Shown one piece after another: positions 14,854 through 20,838 of a DNA stretch of 20,838 nt. Numbering within the stretch: position 1 is the stretch's first letter; each line of letters opens with the position of its first letter. The notes beneath the pieces are model-generated. The model searched no databases and was not told the origin of the DNA. It saw only the letters and a program-made list of their open reading frames with translations. A program made the translations under genes and the position numbers. Origin of the DNA: Flavobacterium psychrophilum. Lineage in GTDB: Bacteria > Bacteroidota > Bacteroidia > Flavobacteriales > Flavobacteriaceae. The DNA lies in contig CAMCTL010000050.1 in the NCBI GenBank assembly GCA_945878515.1, positions 1 through 20,838 of the forward strand. Reading direction: 5' to 3'.

Positions 14854-16617
14854 ATGACAATGAAAATGAACAATTTAAAATTATACAGCAGCATATTTCT
14901 CTTATTTGGTATTTTTTCTTGTGCCGATTTAGATTTGCAACCTACAGAATCTATATCTGAAGCCAGCGTTTGGAAAGACATCAACTTAATTGAATTGTAT
15001 GTAAATGATAGGTATCGGGAACTTCCTCACGGTTTTACACAATGGGCTGGCGGATTAAGATTCACTGGGATTACCGACGAAAGCTATCACATGCACGAAC
15101 CACATCATTTAGACAAATTTACTCGCGGCGAATTGACTTCTGGTTCTTTGAGTAATTATTATTGGGGCGGATTTTGGTTAGAAGCTTACACTGCAATCCG
15201 AAACGAAAATATTTTTCTGGAAAAAATCGGAAGTTTCTCAGGTGGCGATGTCGAAAATAAAAGAGTAAAAACACTCACTGCCGAAATACGATTTTTAAGA
15301 GCATTTTTCTATACCGAATTAATTTCCCGATATGGTGATGTGCCTCTAATAGAAAAAACTTTCAATTTGAATTCAAATTTCGATGTGCAGCGAACTCCTG
15401 TAAATGAATGTGTGCAATTTATCACAAAAGAGCTCGACTTGGCCATTGCAGATTTACCAAATAAAGCCGATTCAATGAATCAAAATTACGGCCGAATTAC
15501 AAAAGGTGCTGCAATAGGTTTAAAAATTAGAGCGCTGATGTTCAATGCAAGTTCTTTATTTAATAGCGCAAATGATGCAACACGATGGAAAAGCGTGTCC
15601 GATGCTTGCGAACAGTTATTTGCATTAAATCAGTACACACTTTCCACAGATTACAAAGGTTTGTTTTTGAATGCGAAAGATCCTGAAATAATTTTCTTCA
15701 AACAATTTTTGGCTCAATTTGGGACATTAAATTCTATAGATATTCTATCAGATTATTATTACCATCCGGATTATGCTGGTGGACATAACATTGACCAATG
15801 GCGTTTTCCAAATGGTGATGGAGGTTGGGTAAGCGAAAACCCACGGCAAGAATTTATCGACGAATATGAAACTACCACTGGTAAAATACCTGTAATTGGC
15901 TATGCGGGCACAGATCCTAAAAATTTGCAACCCATCAGAAATTCTAGTGTTACTGCGGCCGAATACAATCCTTTGAAACCTTATGAAAACAGAGATCCAC
16001 GATTGGGCTATTCTGTCTTTTTTGATGATGCTACGTTTAAAGAAAGAAAATTGGAGTTTTGGGCAGGTGGCAAAGATAGCCGAACTAGCATCGATAATTC
16101 TAATAATGGAAGTCAATTGGGTTATGGCATTCGAAAATCTTTGGATGAAGGCTGGTCCACAACCTCAACCGCAATTGGAGGAAAACAACCTTGGGTCTAT
16201 ATGCGATTGTCTGAGTTTTATCTCACTTATGCCGAAGCGCAATTTCATTTGGGGAACACAGCAACAGCGGTAAACTATGTCAATTTAATTCGCGACAGAG
16301 TAGGAGTAAAAATGCCAGCCATCAACTCAAGTGGCGATTTACTAGCAAAAATAAAGCATGAAAGAAAAATTGAATTGGCCTTTGAAGGCAATCGTTGGTA
16401 CGATGCAAGAAGATGGAAAGACGCCGAAAAAGATTTTGCGAAAGATATTGTTGGTGTGGAAGTGATTAAAAATCAAGGTTCAGGAGTAAAAACATTCCGA
16501 TATTTTTATTTTGATGGTGCTAAAGGCAAAAGGTCTTTTCCAGTTTCGCATTATCTATTTCCAATTCCTATAGAAGAGTTAAGAAAAAGCAAATTAGTTC
16601 AAAACACTGGCTACTAA
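14854..16617 (+). CDS. susD: SusD/RagB-family surface glycan-binding lipoprotein
   Basis: A 587-residue lipoprotein starting only 3 bp after the susC-like stop, so the two are translationally close and form the usual pedestal-bin pair. ATG codons at 14854, 14860 and 14866 are all usable; lipobox IFSC gives the lipidation Cys within the first 25 residues. Family features include LDLQPTESISEASVWKDINL at the start, LRAFFYTELISRYGDVPLIE in the TPR-containing helical part, YMRLSEFYLTYAEAQFHLGN, ERKIELAFEGNRWYDARRW, and the C-terminal PIPIEEL...QNTGY. It binds glycan at the cell surface and caps the SusC barrel. Divergence among SusD proteins prevents naming the ligand. Confidence 0.96.
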   Translation: MTMKMNNLKLYSSIFLLFGIFSCADLDLQPTESISEASVWKDINLIELYVNDRYRELPHGFTQWAGGLRFTGITDESYHMHEPHHLDKFTRGELTSGSLSNYYWGGFWLEAYTAIRNENIFLEKIGSFSGGDVENKRVKTLTAEIRFLRAFFYTELISRYGDVPLIEKTFNLNSNFDVQRTPVNECVQFITKELDLAIADLPNKADSMNQNYGRITKGAAIGLKIRALMFNASSLFNSANDATRWKSVSDACEQLFALNQYTLSTDYKGLFLNAKDPEIIFFKQFLAQFGTLNSIDILSDYYYHPDYAGGHNIDQWRFPNGDGGWVSENPRQEFIDEYETTTGKIPVIGYAGTDPKNLQPIRNSSVTAAEYNPLKPYENRDPRLGYSVFFDDATFKERKLEFWAGGKDSRTSIDNSNNGSQLGYGIRKSLDEGWSTTSTAIGGKQPWVYMRLSEFYLTYAEAQFHLGNTATAVNYVNLIRDRVGVKMPAINSSGDLLAKIKHERKIELAFEGNRWYDARRWKDAEKDFAKDIVGVEVIKNQGSGVKTFRYFYFDGAKGKRSFPVSHYLFPIPIEELRKSKLVQNTGY

Positions 16618-16708
16618 TTTTTCCGAATATAATTTAAGAAGCATAAAATGAATGTTTGTTCAGGTAAAATGCTCAAGCATAAATAATTCCTTTTCAAAAA
16701 TAGTAACA

Positions 16709-18631
16709 ATGATTAAATTCAAATTTTTCAAATATTTTCTTTTTTGTAGTGCATTACTACTTGCAATTAGTTGTAATAAAGATCCAGTAAATACTAGCCA
16801 GTCGAATAACAACGGCGGTTCCGATCCTAGTATTCCTATGGATAACTTAACTGGTCTTAAATATTCTGGAATTCCTATTTATACCGCCGATATGGGTAAA
16901 TACGGATTTACAGAAATGAATTCAGAATGGTCAATTCGCAGAAGTTCCGCGGTTAGTTTTTCAAGTAAAATAGTAAGAACTATCGGCAATGCACAATTAA
17001 GCATAAGTTATGATAACTTTTCTACGACCAACGATTTTGTAGCATTGGATATGTCCATTTTTGGAAAACTTACTAATCCAGTATTGGTTCCAACCGAATT
17101 ATTAGCTGGTAGTAAGGGAGTAAGTTTTCAAGCGGGAAGTACAGATGCGGAAATCGATTTAAGTCTTGAGGCTTTTGACGTAGCAGGTGTTTTGATAGAT
17201 ACTAAGATTTTCTCGGTTCAAAAGGGTATTGCTAAAGATTATAGTTTTGTTTTTAACACTCAAAAACTGCATCACATTTCATTTAAGATTGAGGGTAAAA
17301 CCTCAAAAAATCTACTGGCTAAAAAAGGAACTTTCACGATTGATGAGGTGTATTTGATGAACAACGGCACAAAAGCTTTTGGACCTGCCAAAGACGATAC
17401 AGCATTTTTGAAATGGTTAAAAGAATCAAGTTTGCGTTATTTTTTATGGCAATATCGTGCTGTTAATGCATCTCAAGGAACAGTTTTAGAGCATTATGAA
17501 GACGACAAAAAAGTCTCTCTGTCAGGAATTGGATATGCTTACGCCGCTTTTATTTTGGCCGCTCAAGATGGTATGATTTCAGAAAGTACCGCTAAGCAAA
17601 GAATTACATCTATTTTGAGATGGCAGCAAGCTCAAAATTGGGACAATGGTTCTGAAGGGAAATTTGGTTTTCCGCTGCACTATTTTGATTTAAACGGCAA
17701 AGGTTTATGGGCCAACGATGCATCGGCTGTTAGTACTATCGATTGGGCAATTTGTGCTGCGGGCATTAGAGTGGTTCGTCAAAAATATAGCGCCGATACC
17801 GAAATTGCTGCTATTTGTACCGAACTGTTAGACAGACCCCAATGGCAAGAAGTTGTTGCGAATAATCCCAATAACAAGCATGAGTTTGGAAGAATCATAA
17901 AAGGGTTAAAAGCAACAAATGGTGCGAAAAATCCCGGCGTATATGCCGATGCTTATTCTGAAGAAACAGAGCTTATTTATTTAGAAGCTTTGGCGTCGGG
18001 CAAAGTGAATTCGCTCGATCCCACTAGAATATTCAGAGAAAAAAAACAAGGACAATTTGTGAGTTGGTTTGGTTGTGGATTTACGTATAACTGGCTTCAA
18101 TTGTGGACAGGAACTCAAGAACCTTACAAATCTACTAGTGTTTTGGCTTACCAGCAGGACGCCATCATGTCCAGATACAAATTCGGAATTCCCATTATGG
18201 GCTTGACGGCTTGTTCCACAGTATCAGGAATGGATTCTAGCGGTTTTATCAAATGGGACAAATACATTAGCAATCAAGGGTCTGGCGTTACAGGTGCGCC
18301 ATTGGGAGAAATTATTCAAATATCGCCAGCAGCTTATGGAGCGGCTTTGGCTTTACCATTTCAGAAAGCAACAGCAATTACCGCTTTGCGGGAATACGTA
18401 AAATTAGGATTTTACCATCCATTATTAGGGCTTCCTGATGCTGTGCGAATCAAAGATCTTCCTGCCGGTTTGGAGAAAGCAGTTCCGAATTGGAATCCTT
18501 TTGATATCAATATTGGTCCAATAGCTATGGCAATAGAACAAACCCAACAAAATAATATCGGTAAACTCTATTTAAAAGATGTTATGGTAAGTGCCAATCT
18601 TTTAAAGCTAAAAACCTCCATCAAAAATTAA
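16709..18631 (+). CDS. lipoprotein with glucoamylase-like catalytic domain (PF10091, GH144-like)
   Basis: A 640-residue protein. ATG 16709 is preferred over the in-frame ATG 16652, because it opens a normal lipoprotein signal (FKYFLFCSALLLAISC; Cys near residue 22). A Ser/Asn-rich linker leads to a beta-rich domain at about 35-220 with a galactose-binding-like look, ending TFTIDEVYLMNN. The catalytic domain (about 225-640) has FLKWLKESSLRYFLWQ, GIGYAYAAFILAAQDGMISE, YADAYSEETELIYLEALASG, VSWFGCGFTYNWLQLW, GLTACS and GPIAMAIEQTQQN, all positioned as in the glucoamylase-like (alpha/alpha)6 barrel family. Members in GH144 cleave beta-1,2-glucan; others are uncharacterised, so this substrate is only a suggestion. 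It lies 91 bp after susD and is probably the surface endo-acting enzyme of the locus. Confidence 0.82.
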   Translation: MIKFKFFKYFLFCSALLLAISCNKDPVNTSQSNNNGGSDPSIPMDNLTGLKYSGIPIYTADMGKYGFTEMNSEWSIRRSSAVSFSSKIVRTIGNAQLSISYDNFSTTNDFVALDMSIFGKLTNPVLVPTELLAGSKGVSFQAGSTDAEIDLSLEAFDVAGVLIDTKIFSVQKGIAKDYSFVFNTQKLHHISFKIEGKTSKNLLAKKGTFTIDEVYLMNNGTKAFGPAKDDTAFLKWLKESSLRYFLWQYRAVNASQGTVLEHYEDDKKVSLSGIGYAYAAFILAAQDGMISESTAKQRITSILRWQQAQNWDNGSEGKFGFPLHYFDLNGKGLWANDASAVSTIDWAICAAGIRVVRQKYSADTEIAAICTELLDRPQWQEVVANNPNNKHEFGRIIKGLKATNGAKNPGVYADAYSEETELIYLEALASGKVNSLDPTRIFREKKQGQFVSWFGCGFTYNWLQLWTGTQEPYKSTSVLAYQQDAIMSRYKFGIPIMGLTACSTVSGMDSSGFIKWDKYISNQGSGVTGAPLGEIIQISPAAYGAALALPFQKATAITALREYVKLGFYHPLLGLPDAVRIKDLPAGLEKAVPNWNPFDINIGPIAMAIEQTQQNNIGKLYLKDVMVSANLLKLKTSIKN

Positions 18632-18657
18632 AATCTTAATCTTAAAGTCATAATATT

Positions 18658-19512
18658 ATGAGGACAAATATTTTATTCATTTTCGTAGCACTATCTTTTT
18701 TCGTATCAGGTTGCGTTGCTGAAAAGCCATTTGAAGAAAACGTTTTTGACGCAGATGTGAACACCAACAAAACCGAAAAAGGTCAACCCATAGTTTTTAC
18801 AGATTACTCGACTGGTGTCGCCTCTAGAGTTTGGACATTTCCTTCTGGAAATCCGTCAACTTCTACCGACAAAGAGGTGATTGTGAGTTTCTCGCAAGAA
18901 GGCCCAATTACTTGCAATATTGTTGCCACTTATCCACAAGGTTTTACCGAAACAAAAGACATTTCTATTCAAGTAGGCGATGAATTGTATGCTAGAGGAA
19001 TTTTCGGCTTCGAAGATACCACAACTGCCACCGAAGCTTGGAAATATTGGGTTTCTAATGGTAGCGATGCCATAAAATTTTCAATCGATAAAACGCAAGG
19101 AGCCAACGGCACTTCAAGTTGCGCCAAAATAGAAATCACAAAACCAGGTGTCGAAATACAATTATATACCAAAGGAAACGCAAAACCATACAATGCGGTT
19201 TTAAAAAATAATACCGCTTATGTTTTTAGTTTTTGGATAAAAAGTGAAACACTAACTTCTCTTATGGCCGCCGAAGTTTCCAACCAAAGCGATGCTCAGA
19301 AAGTATTTAAAAATTATGCATGGTGGAGTCCTGTTCCAAAAATTACAAACAAATGGGAACAAAAATTTATTGACATACCCGCGCAAAATATTGCTTCCAC
19401 CTATCCTGTCGAGGGACTTGCGATGAATGCTTTTACACAATTTAAGTTTATGCCAACCACAGCCGGAACTTATTACATTGATGAGGTATCCATTAAAGAA
19501 ATTAAAAATTAA
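18658..19512 (+). CDS. surface glycan-binding lipoprotein with PKD and CBM-like domains
   Basis: A 284-residue protein beginning 26 bp after the hydrolase gene. It has a lipoprotein signal (MRTNILFIFVALSFFVSGC; Cys19). A PKD-type domain covers about 35-105 (GQPIVFTDYSTGVASRVWTFPSGNPST and VSFSQEGPITCNIVATYPQG); the usual WDFGDG is replaced by WTFPSGNP, a common variant. Residues ~115-284 form a jelly-roll resembling CBM4/9-type modules (IFGFED at the start, TAYVFSFWIKSE in the middle, GTYYIDEVSIKEI at the end). No catalytic motif is visible. In this position after SusD it is most likely an SGBP-type accessory binder that holds the glycan at the surface. The ligand is unknown. Confidence 0.82.
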   Translation: MRTNILFIFVALSFFVSGCVAEKPFEENVFDADVNTNKTEKGQPIVFTDYSTGVASRVWTFPSGNPSTSTDKEVIVSFSQEGPITCNIVATYPQGFTETKDISIQVGDELYARGIFGFEDTTTATEAWKYWVSNGSDAIKFSIDKTQGANGTSSCAKIEITKPGVEIQLYTKGNAKPYNAVLKNNTAYVFSFWIKSETLTSLMAAEVSNQSDAQKVFKNYAWWSPVPKITNKWEQKFIDIPAQNIASTYPVEGLAMNAFTQFKFMPTTAGTYYIDEVSIKEIKN

Positions 19513-19561
19513 CCACAAAAATTATTCAATCTATTATTCTAATCCAAACATTTATTTACTT

Positions 19562-20838
19562 ATGAAAACAAAAAAAACTTTGCGATATTTCGCAACCGTA
19601 GTAATGGCATCATTACTGCTAACAAGCTTTATTGCTAAAGCCCAAACGCATGTCTATAAGGAGGGCACCTCTTCTGGTATGTTTATTGACGGCGATGGTG
19701 CAGAAGTTGCTAATCCCGTATCGGACGCTGTGAATGCAACTCCAAATTGTGCTAGGTCGGGCACCGGTGGATGGAAAAAAATTGAATATTTTCCTAATTT
19801 TTCACCTGCAAGCGGTTCGAAATTGTATTTTTCTGTTTATAATCCAAACAATGCAGGACCAGGACAAGTGCAGTTTGAGTACACCACAGGCGGTGGATGG
19901 AAATGGGGTGGCAATGTAGAATATGTTTCTGGGTCAAATACTGGTTGGAAAGAGTATAGTATCAATTTAAGCTCGCACGTTGGCAATACAATAAACAAAA
20001 TTATTGTTTTTGCATCAGGAGGCAGTAATACTGCAACTTATATTGATAATGTCTATTTCGGAACAGCTTCGTTGCAACCCGAGGAAGCTGTTGTTTACAA
20101 TGAAACGATTTCGTCTGGTATTTTCTTTCAAGGAAATGGTACACAAGTAGCCAATCCAGTTTCCACTTTTGTAAATTCTAGTGCTACTTGTGCTGCTTCA
20201 GGAACTACAGGTTCTTGGCAACAAATACAATATTTTCCATCTTACACACCAGTAAGTGGGAACAAATTGTTTTTCTCTATTTACAATCCTAATAATGCAG
20301 TAGAGGGACAAATACAATTCGAGTATACTACAAACGGAGGTTGGCAGTTTGGTGGTAATGTAACTTATGTTTCAGGTTCAACTACTGGCTGGCAAGAATA
20401 CAGTATCGATCTTAGTTCACACGCTGGAAATACGATCAACAAAATTATTATGATGCCAGCTGGTGGTAGTTCATCTGCGGTTTATGTTGATAATATTTAT
20501 TTTGGAAGTACTTCTACGCTAGCGCAACAACCGATGGTTTATAATGAAATCATTTCTTCAGGAATGTTTATTGATGGTGATGGTTCGCAAGTTGCCAATC
20601 CAGTTTCAGATTTTGTAAATTCATCTGCCAATTGTGCCAAATCAGGTACTGGTGGATGGAAAAAAATTGAATATTTCCCTACTTTTTCGCCTGCAAGCGG
20701 TTCGAAATTGTATTTTTCTGTTTACAATCCAAACAATGCAGGACCAGGACAAGTGCAGTTCGAGTACACCACAGGTGGTGGCTGGAAATGGGGAGGCAAT
20801 GTAGAATATGTTTCTGGGTCACTTACTGGCTGGGCAGA
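19562..20838 (+). CDS. secreted protein of tandem ~147-residue beta-rich modules, partial (runs off the end)
   Basis: The frame opens at ATG 19562, 49 bp after the SGBP-like gene, and has no stop before the window ends; at least 425 residues are present. Residues 1-28 form a signal peptide ending AKAQ, with no lipobox. Module starts (V/M-V-Y-N/K-E) fall at nt 19652, 20093 and 20537, giving periods of 147 and 148 residues. Each module has GMFIDGDG-type and GGWKKIEYFP-type stretches, then LYFSVYNPNNAGPGQVQFEY, GWKEYSINLSSH and YIDNVYFG. This looks like a jelly-roll carbohydrate-binding fold ending in the usual IDNVYF strand. Modules one and three are near-identical in DNA over long stretches, while module two is diverged. 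The protein may end in an enzyme or T9SS sorting domain beyond the window. A binding role is inferred. Confidence 0.85.
   Translation, partial: MKTKKTLRYFATVVMASLLLTSFIAKAQTHVYKEGTSSGMFIDGDGAEVANPVSDAVNATPNCARSGTGGWKKIEYFPNFSPASGSKLYFSVYNPNNAGPGQVQFEYTTGGGWKWGGNVEYVSGSNTGWKEYSINLSSHVGNTINKIIVFASGGSNTATYIDNVYFGTASLQPEEAVVYNETISSGIFFQGNGTQVANPVSTFVNSSATCAASGTTGSWQQIQYFPSYTPVSGNKLFFSIYNPNNAVEGQIQFEYTTNGGWQFGGNVTYVSGSTTGWQEYSIDLSSHAGNTINKIIMMPAGGSSSAVYVDNIYFGSTSTLAQQPMVYNEIISSGMFIDGDGSQVANPVSDFVNSSANCAKSGTGGWKKIEYFPTFSPASGSKLYFSVYNPNNAGPGQVQFEYTTGGGWKWGGNVEYVSGSLTGWA
19652..20838 (+). repeat. intragenic tandem repeat, 441-444 bp period, A-B-A pattern
   Basis: Unit 1 runs 19652-20092, unit 2 runs 20093-20536, and unit 3 runs from 20537 past the window end. 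Units 1 and 3 share identical runs of more than 30 bases around 19808-19875 and 20694-20760, broken only by single silent-looking changes. Unit 2 differs at many positions in the same place. This fits recent duplication or gene conversion between alternate units. Confidence 0.85.

Noticed and set aside
15748..16116. 122-residue minus-strand reading frame inside the SusD gene
   Set aside because: It lies wholly inside a well-supported gene, lacks any recognisable motif, and reads as an antisense shadow; the same applies to the other minus-strand frames in the window.
16652..16708. Upstream ATG start for the PF10091 lipoprotein
   Set aside because: It would put 19 polar residues before the lipoprotein signal; ATG 16709 starts it cleanly.

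Overview
The window looks like chromosomal DNA of a flavobacterium (phylum Bacteroidota). It is AT-rich, and every convincing gene reads on the + strand. The genes are lineage markers: a SusC/SusD pair, an ECF sigma/FecR pair, lipoproteins with short lipoboxes, and a large secreted protein ending in a type IX secretion (T9SS) sorting domain. Promoters resemble the Bacteroidota TAnnTTTG -7 box rather than the E. coli -10. The genus cannot be fixed from the sequence alone.

Region 1 (1-2700) is an accessory region. It holds the 3' end of an RHS polymorphic toxin whose C-terminal tip looks like an M15-type zinc peptidoglycan peptidase, then a small lipoprotein that is probably its immunity protein. 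A GC-rich scar follows, then a cluster of REP-like palindromic repeats around a broken REP-associated tyrosine transposase (RAYT). The RAYT gene carries two insertions: a 20-bp frameshifting palindromic insert and a 30-bp in-frame REP-like copy.

Region 2 (2700-4710) is a two-gene unit ending in an intrinsic terminator. It pairs a divergent phosphoribosyltransferase-like protein (resembling the conflict-associated PRTase-CE group) with a NADAR-family (DUF1768/YbiA-like) N-glycosidase. One enzyme type makes phosphoribosyl-base bonds and the other breaks N-glycosidic bonds. This is the best candidate here for an undescribed system, perhaps a toxin-antidote or defence module.

Region 3 (4710-9560) holds a 1267-residue secreted protein with a propeller-like N-terminus, a PKD domain, six Cys-Asp-rich repeats and a T9SS sorting domain. 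About 830 bp without a credible gene follow, containing an unusual palindromic array with a 40-bp period, other inverted repeats and a strong terminator.

Region 4 (9511-end) is a polysaccharide utilization locus. An ECF sigma factor and FecR anti-sigma factor precede a SusC porin with the STN domain used for transmembrane signalling, then SusD, a lipoprotein with a glucoamylase-like (PF10091, GH144-like) catalytic domain, a PKD plus carbohydrate-binding lipoprotein, and the start of a secreted protein made of about 147-residue repeats. In the expected model, glycan bound by SusCD signals through STN and FecR to release the sigma factor, which then raises expression of the locus. The glycan is not determined; beta-1,2-glucan is a guess from the PF10091 domain.
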